From contig OZ024850.1 of the NCBI GenBank assembly GCA_964017145.1, positions 1 through 64,000 on the forward strand: a stretch of DNA of 64,000 nt. Reading direction: 5' to 3'. The stretch's first letter is position 1. Each line of letters opens with the position of its first letter. Below are positions 34,518 through 47,399 of the stretch, in pieces. The DNA comes from Agrocybe praecox (lineage: Eukaryota > Basidiomycota > Agaricomycetes > Agaricales > Agrocybaceae). The notes beneath the pieces were generated by a model. That model ran no database searches, was not told the DNA's origin, and was given only the letters and a program-made list of their open reading frames with translations. The translations under genes were made by a program, and so were the position numbers.

Positions 34518-35872
34518 ATGGGTATTGCCCAGCCAATGCACAATGTTATGCACTCCGCCCGCCCTAGTATCAATGAAGACCTATCGGACGCGTCGACGTT
34601 CTCCCGCCTTAGGTTTCGAAAGCAATTCGCATGTGAGTACATACCTTCAACTCACTGCGCAGACCAAACCTCGGCCTGAAGTGATTGCTAATATCGAGTA
34701 CCGATCTAAACGTAATCTCAAGGTGCGATGCTTGCCGTTCTCATCTATGAGTATCTTGTTACTTTTAGGAGCGAAATTCGACATATCTGGAAGTCAGTGT
34801 TTTCACGTTTGTCCCTTCATCCTCAATCGCAAGCTTATTAGCCCTTAATTGGAATGCAGAAAACATTTCAATGCCGTGTTTGGCGTCTACTTGTTCTCTA
34901 GATATTATGCTTTGATTGTACAATCGTCCGTCCCACCCTATCTCTTTCTGACGGTAATATGTTCTGACGGGACACCGGCGGTAGGGTTAATCTGTTTTTA
35001 GTAGTTTCAGGTCCATTGGCAGGCACGGTAACTTCAGCGGAAACTTGCTCGAGGTGGTTCGCGTTTCTCTTAGCTTCTTCAACCTGTATACTTCTGGCTC
35101 TCGACTTCATCCTGATGCTGGGTAGTACGTACTATGACTGACATCTGTCCGGTTAGTACTGACCCTTTTTAGTTTATGCTTTGTACTCTAAGAGCAAAAG
35201 CATTGGACTCCTGCTGGTATTTTTATTTTTGGTGATTCTAACCGCGTCTATCATATGTGGGCCCATGTCTGTCCTTGAAACTCCTTATAACTCGATGTGC
35301 GACGCACTGGGAGTACCTCCTTCCACTCCGTATTATGGGTAATTCCAGTTCTGAATGCTTTTCCCGATTAGTAGCTTAACCACTTTATTCAGAGGTGCGC
35401 TGTGCGCAGTACACATCTGTCTAGGATTATTGACTGCGGCAAAATGGAACCTGAACGTGTTGAGAATACCAGTCGTAAGACTGGCAACTCGTGATGGAGG
35501 ATGGGTGCTTATTGTGATCAGTCGTGAGCTCATATTCTAATTTCCTGGAATTCTCTAAGACTTCTCCATTTTCCTACGCTCCGTGCAGTGATTCTAGGAT
35601 CTCAGTTATCGTACGATGTAGCAGTTCATCGGGCGAGTGCAGAGCTTAATTTTATGTGGCCTATATCTGTGCTCTCTGTAGCGGTACAGTCCAGGTTTTA
35701 TTTCGTTGAACTTTGGTTTCATGTTAATTGTGGATTTAAACAGTGTTGTAGGGTGATTATGAATATGCAGACCTTGGATTTCCGTGAAGGAGACGATGAG
35801 AGCATATCTGGATTTTCAACAAATACGGAGCAGATATTTATGGGGCGCTTGGATGGCTCAGGTGGTGTCTAG
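34518..35872 (+). CDS. DUF6533 multi-pass membrane protein, copy 1
   Basis: First exons 34518-34632 (ends LRFRKQFA, phase 1), 34723-34792 (AMLAVLIYEYLVTFRSEIRH) and from 34860 (KHFNAVFGVYLFSRYYALIV). Later exons carry VVSGPLAGTVTSAETCSRWF, FLLASSTCILLALDFILML, VYALYSKSKSIGLLLVFLFL and GALCAVHICLGLLTAAKWNL. The last starts near 35589 and ends CCRVIMNMQTLDFREGDDE with TAG at 35870. AMLAVLIYEYLVTF...EIRHIW is the DUF6533 signature; the order of hydrophobic segments predicts about seven membrane helices. Function of the family is unknown. In-frame ATGs at 34518, 34536 and 34548 are all possible starts. Exon layout mirrors copy 2. Confidence 0.72.
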
Positions 35873-36351
35873 TAAGTTTGGTGGTTACTACGATTGCCCG
35901 TATGCGACATCCGGATCGGCCTCCTTTCAATTCCCCAGTAATACCATTATACACACAGTTCGACCGTCGTCTAAGCTCCTATTTTCAAAGGCAACGGAGC
36001 ATTGACCTCAAAAAATAGAGTGTAAGTAAACTCAGAGTGAGTTTATTGACGTTGATCTTCAGGAGGACCTCGACGCAGTGTCTCTGACCTGTATTCCGAG
36101 TTTTGTACGAGCTTTGATACGACTTGACCGTTGACGTGGGTTTTCACTTTATGATCCGCCGCGTATGTGGTGCTGCCGATCGTTACGTTGTGGCCCGCGG
36201 GGGGTTCCTATTTTAGCAAACATATAATCATTTGTACGTAACTGTACCTGTGAGACCTGGTTTCCCGGGCAACGTTCTTGAGGAGGCCTATCCCTGAATC
36301 AGAAAAAGATTTATAAGTTGAAGTTCCAAACTCAAGGCCTTATCCAAAACT
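35873..36351 (+). other. Spacer between the two DUF6533 genes
   Basis: No separate gene. The last 110 bases (CTGGTTTCCCGGGCAACG) match the sequence before copy 1 (near 34435), so the tandem duplication includes the upstream flank. Confidence 0.5.
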
Positions 36352-37663
36352 ATGGATGTTCTTCCGGCCAGTGGTGAGTCAGACGCGTCAACAGTCTTCC
36401 ATTCTCTCAGGTTTCGAAAGCAATTTGCGTGTAAGGGTATTAATTTGCCAAATCTTAAAGTTCTTCTTCCTGATGCATTTGGATTTTAAAAAGGTGCCAT
36501 GCTAGCTATTCTTGTATATGAATATCTCGTTACATTTAGAGATGAGACGCGACATATTTGGAGGTATGTATCTCATGTCGCGTTTCTTTTTCAATTATAC
36601 AACGCTTACTAGTGCAAAGAAAGCCTCTCAACAGCGTCATATCTGTTTACGTTTTCTCTAAATACTACGCAATAATCGTCCAATCGTTCGTCCATCTTTG
36701 TACCTTACAGTCATTGAACCTGACTGTCGTGGGCAGGATCAATCTATATTTAGTCGTGTCAGGCCCCTTGTCAAACCCAGTAACCTCACAAAAAACCTGC
36801 GCCAGCTGGTTTGCGTTTTTAATAGGCTCTGGAACTTGTCTATTTGTAGCCCTCGATTATATATTGATGCTAAGAAGTATACCTTTCAGACTCTCTCCAG
36901 TGCACTCGTATTAAAAGCACTCTTTTGTTTAGTTTATGCCTTATACTGCAAAAGCAAAAGCGTTGGAATATTCCTTACATTTCTATTGTTTGTTATGATC
37001 ATCACAGCGGTCATATTGGCGCCCATGGGTATATATAGCATCCGGTATAGCACTACATGCCACGCACTAGAGATGCATCCTACTGTTCCGTACTATGGGT
37101 GAATCATTCGTCATTTCATCGTTAAATCAGCTTAATAACACCATCTCCGCGGTAAACTCCCAAATCTCAGAGGTGTGCAGGGTGCTGTACATGTTTGTCT
37201 AGGATTGCTGACTGCTGCAAAATGGAAGTTGAACGCCCTGAGAATACCAGTCGCAAAACTAGCCACTCGTGACGGTGGATGGGTGGTCGCTGTAATATGT
37301 GGTGAGCGTTTAGTAGTTTCACCCCTAGCGATGTGCTGTAATCGGACCTGATATATGATATGCCGCATCCAGTTTCGGTAGCAGCCCTTGTATCATACTA
37401 TGCTACTGCTCAACGGGCAAACGTGGAGTTAAATTTTACAGGGCCTATTTCTGTGCTTTCGATCACGGTACGGCCATGGTTTCGCTATGCAAGTCTATTC
37501 ATGTAGCTAACGAAGAGTTGAACAGTGCTGTCGAGTTATCATGAACATGCAGACCCTGGATTTTCGTGAAGGAGATGATGAGAGTATTTCCGGATTTACA
37601 ACAAGCGTAGAGTTGATCCATCTGGAACAACTAGATTTAGATCGAACAAATGCAAACTCTTAA
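36352..37663 (+). CDS. DUF6533 multi-pass membrane protein, copy 2
   Basis: Exon 1 36352-36430 (MDVLPASGESDASTVFHSLR then FRKQFA, phase 1), exon 2 36494-36563 (AMLAILVYEYLVTFRDETRH, phase 2), exon 3 from 36620 (KPLNSVISVYVFSKYYAIIV, then VVSGPLSNPVTSQKTCASWF, FLIGSGTCLFVALDYILML). Exon 4 starts after TTTGTTTAG with VYALYCKSKSVGIFLTFLLF. The end is CCRVIMNMQTLDFREGDDES with TAA at 37661. Exon 2 has the same 70-base length as in copy 1. It lies convergent to the ABC transporter, with only 46 bases between the two stops. Confidence 0.75.
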
Positions 37664-37709
37664 GCTCCATTAGAACGATGATTAGAATATACGATACCCC
37701 AGCGAAGTA

Positions 37710-40700
37710 TCAAATTGACACCTTTGAGCTGTTGTGTGCTAGCATTGATATCAAGCGGTCTCTGTCTCCAGAGCTGTCGACAAGCTTCTTAAAAAGGCCA
37801 CCCTCCTTCAGGAGGGCATGTGGTGCGTCAAATTCAGCCTAAAGATCGCCAGGTAAGTATCCAAACACACCCAGTAATAACACGCCATTGTACGCACAAT
37901 TCGCCCTTCATCTAAAACCATCTTTTAGAGATCATGAGATTTACGAAGTTGATGATGATGAAAACCGGCCACGTACTATTATATCTGCATCCATTATAGT
38001 GTGCAGACGATGGGCCACGATGAGAAGTGTGACATCTTTACCCAGTTGATTTCGAAGAGTGGACTGTATCATGGAGTCCGTCGCGAGATCTGTACATAAT
38101 GCAAAAGCATTAATATCCACGTTTAGCGTTTCCGTGTACAGTTACCTATTGCAGAAGTGGCTAGAGTTCAAAACTATTGCAATTGAAATATTCATCACTA
38201 AGCAGGGGTGACCGTACCTTCATCCAATATTAGTAACTTGCTTTCACGAACCATCGCTCGGGCTAAAGCAAATATTTGGCGTTAGCCTATCGACAGATTG
38301 CTTCCTCCACTCGAGATGTAGGTATCCAGGTTAAGCGCTTTTTCTTCTGCAGAGGTTTCGTCCAATTGAAGCGCGGAAATGCCGGATGACCTTAACGCGG
38401 CGTTCAGATGAGCGTCATCGTATTGACCGTAAGGGTCTAGATTCTGACGGAGCGTCCCGCTGAGCATTTCAGGCTGAAATATTGGTCGGTGTGCGATAAT
38501 TTTCGTGCTATATGAGTGCAATTAGACTCACTGTTTGGGGAATTATTGTTATGTTCGACCGAAGACAATCGAGTTTCACACTATCTGTCCGGACGTAATC
38601 ATAATAAACTCCTCCAGTGGTCAGGATAGACCTCAGTATTGACAGTGTAAGCGAGCTCTGGCGGTGCGTTCAATATGGAAGCCGAGAGCTTAGAAGAACA
38701 TAATCATACCTTTCCAGATCCTGTACGACCCACTATTGCGAACAGATCCGTTAAGGTTTTATCTCTCAGGTAATAAAGTTATGCTTAGACATACCTATTC
38801 CAATGTGCTCTCCAGAGTGTATGTGGAACGTTAGGTCGTGTAAAATCCATGGACCATCCTCCGAGTATCTAGCAGACAGATTCTCTACTCGCAAATAGCC
38901 GCTTGCAGGCCAGTGCGCAGGTGTAAGTCCAGTGGCTTTCGCCCTTGGCTCTTGTTCTATTTTTAGATACACTTGAATCCGTTCAAGACTAGGTTCGATG
39001 TTGTCAGTATGCTGTCGAATACAACTGGAAACATCAGGAATTTTACCTATTACCTAATTAAACTTGAATTAACCCTCTGCATGACACAATATTTCAAATT
39101 CGAGGCCCACCTTGTACTTCGAGATCATTTAAGAACATAACCCAGTACAGGATGAGTCCGCTAAACCCAACTAGACGTTGCTCTAGTATGAGATAACGGA
39201 GTTAAAATATCGACTTACTGGACATGTTGAGCGAGAACCCAGTATTAGATGGAGTTTGGGACTGGAAATACACAAGGTACACCGCCAAGCAAGTTGTGAA
39301 GGCCGCTCCAATGAAGTCGGTCCTAATTGTTACCCAGCGGTTGAGGTTATAGAATATTCTTGATGCACGAGTATGTCGATCTATCCTTTCCATACATTGC
39401 GCTCTGAAAGTCTCTTGTGTCTTATACGCCCGGAGAGAAACTGGTGATTCCAGGTAAAACATTATTACTCAACGTTGAATGAATCATGAAATCGAAACTC
39501 ACCTAATCCGCCAACAGACGAGGCGAAACTTGGAAGTAATAAAATTCAATGAACCCTGAGTATTCCTTAGAAGGATAGAAAACTTACTGTGCAATTACCG
39601 GAGCTTTAGCATTGGACATCTCGCGTTTAACCGACAGCTGAGAGGACATGTAAACATGGCATATCCATCCTCCGAATAATGCAACGAATATTCCAGGGCC
39701 AAGAAAAATAAGGGTTATCATTACTATTGCACCCAACTTGACCATCATCGATACGGTCAGCTCGCTTGGCCATCGAACCATTCCAGAGATAACACCATCG
39801 ACTACCCCAGAACAGTAACCAAGTTAGGTTCTGCGACTCAAAATTTAACTCATCACCATTATGTACCAGCGCCTATGTCCTGTGTACATCGCGCAATTAT
39901 GTGAGATGCGGGCGTTATATCCAAACATCTAGAAGGAATTGACTAAAACGATACAAAGCGGGATGTAAAAGACGTACCGGAGGGTAATACCCAGAATGGC
40001 CTCGATGAGGTTGTGATGAATGGAACGAGATGCTCGCAGACTTCCATATATATAGGTAATATAAGCACAGGAGTATGTCGCCATGGATAGCGCAAGAAGT
40101 GTGCATTTATTCGATGAAATCAGAATTCAGCGTAGTTGAAGGCTGCTAGATACAACATACCGTGAGTTCCCAGATACCTAATAAAAACAAATTTTACGCA
40201 AACTTAAGCAGCGGTATTATGCAGAAAGACAAATGCTCACCGAAGAACCGGTACGTTCTGCGAGAGACCGTACTGTGAAGCCCATCGACCTAGATACCAA
40301 GTTTGAAAAGTAGCCAAAAATTCATTCGCCACGATGCCACCTCCGAACGTAAGGAAGAACAATAGCTGATGTCGGCCTCCCAAGTTTCCAAAGTAAAGCT
40401 GCACTATCGTAGATGCAGATTAGAGTAATAAATAGCGATTCTTCTGCAGAGCGAACGTACGAGCATCCCACCTAACTCTCCCGACTTCCGTGTCTTCTTC
40501 TGACACAGGTGACCCTTTGCCATCGACACCACTTTTATCGACCGTCTCAATGATATCACGGACCTGGAGATCCTCGCTCGCAATAAACCCTGTTTCGTCC
40601 GAAGGTTCCTTGGTGGCTGCCTCGAAAGACGTCACAGTTCCATTCGCGATCTTCAACACATGCGTTACCATCCTGCTAACTAACGACACATTATGGGTCT

Positions 40701-43700
40701 GAAAATGGATCAGAGGATATCAGTTCAGCGGCCTGCAGAAATGTTCGTACCACAAGTAAAATAGTCCTTCCTTTGACCGAATTCCCGTTGAAACAGTTGT
40801 TGACTATCCACTGCGCGGTATACACACTGTATAAAGGGGAATAGATCAGCGACGCTTTGTGGTATGGGAAAAGCTACTAGGTTTGACTGACTCAAGGGCA
40901 GCGAACACATCGTCTAGCAAAAGAACCTGCTTGTCCGAGTAGATGGCCCGCGCTAGCGTTATCCTTGCCTTCTGCCCACCGCTCAAGGTCACTCCTTTCT
41001 CGCCCACCTCCATGGCATCTCCAGCAGTGAATAAAGAAACATCCCGCTCTAAGGCGCACTGGTACACAACCTTACGATAACGTTCTTCGTCAAAAGAGGA
41101 ACCAAAGAGGATATTGTTCTATTTATTACCGAGTAAGCGTAATACACTTTACATTCGATGACGACTTACACGGATGGTGTCATTCAAGATCCATGATTCT
41201 TGGGTTGCGTAAGCTGCGCTAAATCTTGGAGAAACCAGAGTTCCTCCCGTCTCCAGATGCATCTCGCCTGGACACAAAAAAAAACAGAAGAAATTTTCAG
41301 ACTCGTGCTTGATTTACAGAAAAAAGTGACATACCCAGTAACGCCATTAAGAGACTCGTTTTGCCAGAACCAGTTGGGCCTGATATCAGTGTAACTGAGC
41401 CTGGAGACACATAGATCTGACCGCGTATTCTTAGTTTAAAGCTATCGTCAGGAACAGCGCCCTTCAGAACAGACCAGGTAAAGGTGGCGTCAGTAAATCC
41501 GATATCGGCCATCCTGGAGTCTGTGCATGATCGCTCCAAAGCGCTCTCTGGCAGATCTTCATCGTTGGTGTAACGATCAAGGAGCTCTGTCTATGCGACG
41601 TGTGTACGCAGTTAGCAGATATTTTTGGCAAACATGGCGCCACCCACATCACGAAGGAAACTATCAACACGATCCAACGAGACCTTTCCGCTTACAATCT
41701 GGGAAACGGTGTGAAAGGCCAGGTGGAATTGGCCTCTGATGATGTCGAATATCGACATGGACGAGAACACTTTCGATGGAGTTAAAGGCTGCTTCGTGAT
41801 GACAGTCTAAGTGCTGTGTCAGCTCAGAACGAAGCTCAGAATAACATGAATCAGACTCAACGCTGTAGAAGAGAACCAGAAATTAATCACGGAAGTGAGG
41901 TCGACGGTTGATTTACTTACTATGTAGCGTAGGTAGCCATCATTGTGACCACAGGGATTAAGAAGCTGAATAGATATTAAGTTAGATAAATGATCGCAGA
42001 ATTTCAGATAGAAATTAAACATTACTTCGAGATGCCCTTGACCATATTTAAAAGTTGCCGCTTTTTGATCAAATGGAGTTCTTCTTCGCGCGTGGAGTCA
42101 AGCTTCTCTTTCACCTTCTTCTCCCATCCAAACAGTTTGATCATGCGCAGAACATTCAGAGCTAGAAAAATAACTTTAGAACATAACACGAAGACCATCA
42201 GAGAACTTGATGGAATTACTTTCGGTTATATTTTGAACTCGTCCGTCGGTTTTTTCCATTCTAACGATTTCTACTTTTTGAATACAGCCCGCAACGTATC
42301 CAGGTACAGGAAGGAGGATCAAGATGACGGCAAGGCCGACAAACCCACTGCAAAAAGAACATCATAAATACATGAGACGAAACAAATGTGAAAATATATA
42401 ACTGAGTTAAACTGACCTCCAACCAAGGACGGCGTAAAGGAACCAGATAGCCAGGGAGACATGGAGAGGAATGAAGATAGCCAGAGATATGATGTCTCTC
42501 GCTTCTCGTATGTTGGAAAGATCAGTAGTAATAAGGGAGTTTATCTTCCCCAGGAGGTTAGAAGGCGTATTCGAGCCCTCGGCGCTGCCAGATCCATCCT
42601 CTTTCAACCTGATTCGCAGGATGTGCTCATACAAAAGCTGCGTGAGGATAGCTTCGATTTGTGTAACAATACGTGTCTAGTAGTAATCAACGTTGAGGGT
42701 GTGGACTCGCGAAGATCGGAGGAATTTTCACGCACAGCAATGAATATGTACCATTGTAATGACGTTGCAGATGCCATAGGACCTAGTAAAAGGAGCAAAA
42801 CCCACACCCAGGGGCGATATCCAGAACCACGGTCTCTGGCTTCTAAGTAGCTTAAATGACGTTAGAAAATGGCATTGAGTGAACAAGCGACATAGGTACT
42901 CAAGAAGACCATTTATTGCAAGGGGCGAGAAGAAACTAGTCAAAGAATGCAGAGTCAAAAGACCTGCTAAGTGAAGATAGGATGGCCAAAACAGAGCTGC
43001 GAGTTTCCAGAACGTATGTCGTTGGACATTGGCTTTCAACACCTGTAAAGGACGCGTTAGAATTGCGGAATAGTTTGATGTAACAGATGAAAGACCTTCC
43101 TTAAATGATTTGTCTCGTAATATAATCATGCGGTCGAAGTAGGCCAGTGGAGGTAGGGCATCCTTTGGTAATCTCGGAGACTTGTACCCTAGCCATATAA
43201 TGGGATCCAGATAGGAATACGAGGCCAAGGAAAGAATTGACGCAGTTTGCTCAGGAGTTGCATCGACGGAGGAGGAATAACGTGGTTTAACAAGAGCGAC
43301 GATGACAGAGGCCACTAACAAAAAAAGAATTTTGGACCATTCGGTAATGTCCAACTGACGCGTCGAGTACCTGGTGAAAGGAAGGATATCTCGGTATAAC
43401 AATACCACAAAAGCTGATCCAAGAGTGACGGAAAGGTGATATGAGTAGACTTTATGATTCTTCGAGGAGGTGCTATTAACCGCAAGTACCGCCAAGAGGA
43501 CACCGTAGGCCTTTGAATGGGGCTTAGATATAAAAGGCGGCATATTTGAACAATACGCACGAAAATAAACACTGTCCAATTGATCCGAATGTCCTTTTTC
43601 CAGTCCAGCAATGATATAGCGATTCCAAGCAAGGAAAAAAGAAATTGCGCGTTAATATGATATGATGTCTTTTCCCGGAATTCTTCGTAAGTTTTCCCTT

Positions 43701-43873
43701 CTGTACATGTCGGGCGAATGCAAAACCATCGGTAGGATAAGTACAGGGCTGAAATCGGGACGAATAGTACAGGAACCAAGTACCTGTGACTTGTCAATAA
43801 AATCTACGACATAGGAACTTGGCGCTTACTCTTGAAAAACCTGCTGCTGCTCCTGGGTGGTCGAATGGTCCAT
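37710..43873 (-). CDS. ABCC-type full ABC transporter, many introns, with a stop codon in the second ABC signature
   Basis: ATG at 43873 ([15 protein letters not shown]) joins across a 46-base intron to [19 protein letters not shown] and a five-helix-like N-terminal membrane block, as in MRP/ABCC proteins. Membrane domain 1 follows ([19 protein letters not shown], then [16 protein letters not shown] near 43020). Nucleotide-binding domain 1 has Walker A GPTGSGKT (about 41350) and signature plus Walker [17 protein letters not shown] and [12 protein letters not shown] (about 40900-41000). Membrane domain 2 spans about 39900-39200. Domain 2 has Walker A GRTGSGK (about 38720), [20 protein letters not shown] and, in the signature, [18 protein letters not shown] at 38284-38282 where CAA (Gln) is expected. 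The last exon ends [19 protein letters not shown] and stops at 37710. Probably a drug or metabolite exporter, now losing its second ATPase site. Confidence 0.75.
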
Positions 43874-45270
43874 TAGAGAAGAGCCCTCTCCGCGCTGCCT
43901 AGCATAATCAAAATTTGATCAAATTATGATCATAATATTTTATGTAAGCGTCGGCTAGGCGTTATTGTTATCTGATTAGATTATTGAAACCAGGGGAAGT
44001 TGCCAAGAATAACCATGACACATTCTAGATTTGTAGCTTTTGGAAGAGCCTTTCCAAAATTCCACGGTCCTTTCAATTACACAAATAATTTTGTAGTGAA
44101 GAGAAGGCCGTACTCCAGGGTATGATAGGAGAAAGACGCACTAGAACGAAAGTCTGCTACGCTAAGTTTTTCTTCTAGACTCGGAAGGAACCTGTCCGAT
44201 TTTCCCGGAACCTGAATCTAGGTGAAACAATACATGAAATTATATTTTGCTGTTCTAGGAGGGAAGGAAACAATCTTCAAGGCCTCCATTTATTGAACCA
44301 CCAATCTAAATTGTATTACTTATGAGCTCTGTTAGGCCGTAAATTAATTTATGGTTGAGACTTTGTTGAGACTCACAGGATATCCAAAGTATGAAACCCG
44401 TCCAGTTTGGTGGCAGTCTTGACATAGCAGTATATTTTAGAGAGACAGAAGCGTATTAGATCGCTCTTGTATTGGCTATCTGTGATACAGCAACGTTGTA
44501 CATACAAACCGCAAAAACCACTTACGACGACGTTTTAAAACGGAGTTTATTTATTGAAAACCCGCTAACGGAGCAAGGAAGCTCCTCGGTTGTCCTCCAA
44601 ACCCGCAAGTAAGGATGACCACGGCCACTTTGTTTGAACAAAAAATGGAATGAACACTATCGTCGATTGTGTTTTTCTGCAAAACAAAAATCACAAGGCA
44701 TCTTCCTGGACCTTTCCTGGTATTGGTATCAGGTCTCAGGTTCTTGCCAACCCGCAGTCAATCTAATCACCGTCATCCCTTGAGTGTTGATAGATGGTCT
44801 TTCTTACCCGGGCTAAGCATGTGCATGACCCGCAGCGTTGATAATTGTCGGATGTGTATTATGATAGAGAGAACGAAATACGTCGTAGAGTTTCACATTG
44901 CACCATCTCCTGGGCGTCATTATGATCAGATTCTATTGACCTCAAGCCGCACGGCAGCGTGGTTCATTTAGTTCACATAAATATAATTACTGTACACCAG
45001 CCTATCTTTCCGACCATCTATTAAAATGTGGCGCAGTGCGGATCCAACACAGATGGTTTACCTGGGAACTACTAGCGCATGGGATACCTTCAAATGACGA
45101 CGTGTAATATCGTCGTCATTGGCGCAATGAAGGAATTCGAATTCTAGTGTTATCTATTTTGGCAGCATCCGCACTTTAGTACTCGATTTATAGCTCGAGG
45201 TTACAGGTTTATGTACGTATAGCACCCTCCTCAGCTACTAGAAGGGCTAGTACCAAAAGATCTGCACTCA
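43874..45270. other. Intergenic
   Basis: Divergent region between the transporter and the next plus-strand gene. No supportable gene, RNA or repeat; a 100-codon frame at 44669-44971 lacks motifs. Confidence 0.4.
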
Positions 45271-46438
45271 ATGAAGTTTCAATTAATCGCCTTGCAAATC
45301 CTCTATGGCCTCCATATAGCCAGCGCTTATTGCCCAATGTGTCCTGACGAAGTTGGGGGGGAATTCGGCCTGGTAAATCAAACGAATGGACTATGCAGGT
45401 TCGCTAAAGCTTTGCGTTCGAATCTCACCAGTAGTACTCATGTTCATGTACTTTCAACATCACTAGGTATAGAGATACAGGGGGCCTTACGATATTTTGC
45501 AACTATTGGGTAAACTTCCTCTGTACCGGAAGCCTCGCGTAAATATCTATAGACTTACGCGTTGTAGCTTACAGGAGACCTAGAGGAGAGCAAAGTAACG
45601 CCTGCCAGCATTGGTATTTACCCGAGAAACGTATCCTTGACCATGGATGCTTGCAAATTTTACAAGCTTGGTGGGGTCAAAGATTAGGTTTCCACGTTAT
45701 CGACCGAAGTAAGTATAATACTTTAATCGAAATACATTGATTTACTTTTTTTTGAGTAGTTACAGAAATCACTAATCATATATCATCGTTTACTCTGTAG
45801 CCTCAAGTCCAGTTATCTAGCCATTTATATGTATATTACATTGAGTCAAATGTCTACCTAAAGCAGACGAGCTATAACAAGCGCGCTGGTGCGTGCAACG
45901 CAGTTCGTTGTAAACATAGTGACAAATTACGAACTTGAGATCAAAAATAAGTAGCGGCGCTACACCTTCAGTGGACCCCATAGCACCGCATTATAAGATC
46001 TAATCAGTTCGAGGAGCCGAGTATGCCGCGGACAGTTCCATATTTATATCGGCTCCAGGAATCCAGAGTGCTGGATCCTACCCCCTGTGAAAAGAAAAGT
46101 ATCTAAACACATTTGCTCTCACAGGAAGAGTCATTTCGGGCGCCTTTTACAGAGGATGCGCGTCAAACTATGGGAAAAGCGTACCTGAGGACTGGGACAG
46201 TTCGCATGGCGTGTTCGTAAGACAATATCAACATAAAAAGAAGAATCACTCTTCACAAGCTTCACAAGAGAATTTTTCCGTCTCTATTCCGAGAAATTCT
46301 CTTCGGAAAATTCATATCACGTATCTTTCGTTCCAAGCAGATGAGGGCCATAGAAAGATGATAACTGTACGAGTGCGGATTAATCTAACGCTGTTTAGGC
46401 GCCCAAGTACCCCAGACCCAGTTTACTCTTACGTATGA
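45271..46438 (+). CDS. Secreted cysteine-containing protein candidate (up to 228 aa)
   Basis: ATG at 45271 opens MKFQLIALQILYGLHIASAY, a clear signal peptide, followed by CPMCPDEVGG and GLCRFAKALRSN. Exon 1 (45271-45509) and exon 2 (45575-45708; NACQHWYLPEKRI, WWGQRLGFHVIDR) agree in phase across a 65-base intron. A third segment at 46125-46438 (VISGAFYRGCASNYGKSVPE) also keeps frame, but the implied 416-base intron is much longer than others here, so it may belong to another gene. Short, secreted and Cys-containing, it resembles effector-like small secreted proteins; no named family. Confidence 0.5.
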
Positions 46439-47399
46439 TATTGTATGGTTGACATGGCTAATGGAACCTCGTTGCTGCATGCCGGTAGCTTTTCAATTCA
46501 ATTAATGTCATTTTTAATATATTTATATTGTACACCTAGTAACATTTATGTTTTTCACAAACACCGTCGCACAATCTCTCAATATAACATATGAGGGAGT
46601 CCCACACAAAGAAGTGAATACTGATGATCTATCAACCATCGTGCGATAACACACACAGCCTTATGCATATTCTTATCCCAAAAGCTATTTTTGGTTTACT
46701 CATCAGGCGACTATGTCAGAAGATGAATTGTAGCGCTGTGATATCTCTGCGGCAACCCAAGTTCTCATAGCTGGGAACAGGACTCTATGGAAATGTCTTC
46801 TCGTCTCCACGACCAGCAAAATCAATCAGCTTCGCTCTGTTGAGACGTCTTGCAGAGAAGACATCACTGTCGGTCGTGAGCACGGCGGCAAAATAGATGT
46901 TTGAACATTTAATCATTGGCCGCCGGGCAGGGCGTGCCGTTGGCATACGGCGGCAAATCAATTCGGGAGCATGGGCGGGCAGCGTCTAATTTAATACTAG
47001 CTACAGAAAATGGCGTTGGCATTCAAATAACTTGGACGGAGTAATACAAGTACAAAAAAAAAGCAGCAAAAGAAGCAATGGGAGGAAGTCAGGCAAACAA
47101 CAAAAACTATGTTTGTATAATACGTGATATGGGTACTAGAGGGAATACCTACGGCAGGACTCTGTCGTACTAGGCGGCTTGGGTCGTAAGAATGGCTGAA
47201 GTTTGTGATGACCCCCAACGAAGTATGATGTGCCCTCCCATATCGAACCCATAAATATGAAACAACAGCGGAAAAGACTGGAGACGTTGAGATACAAACC
47301 AAAATATGTCGGGTGATATTCATAATATCATGTTTGCACGTAATAACTTGTGAATCGCGCGTGTATGGCGTTGTCGAGGTGAACACATCGATTCCGCAA
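46439..47399. other. Intergenic
   Basis: No recognised gene. A minus-strand frame at 46997-47413 overlaps the end of the NACHT gene and has a Cys/Phe-rich low-complexity tail; I do not support it. Confidence 0.4.
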
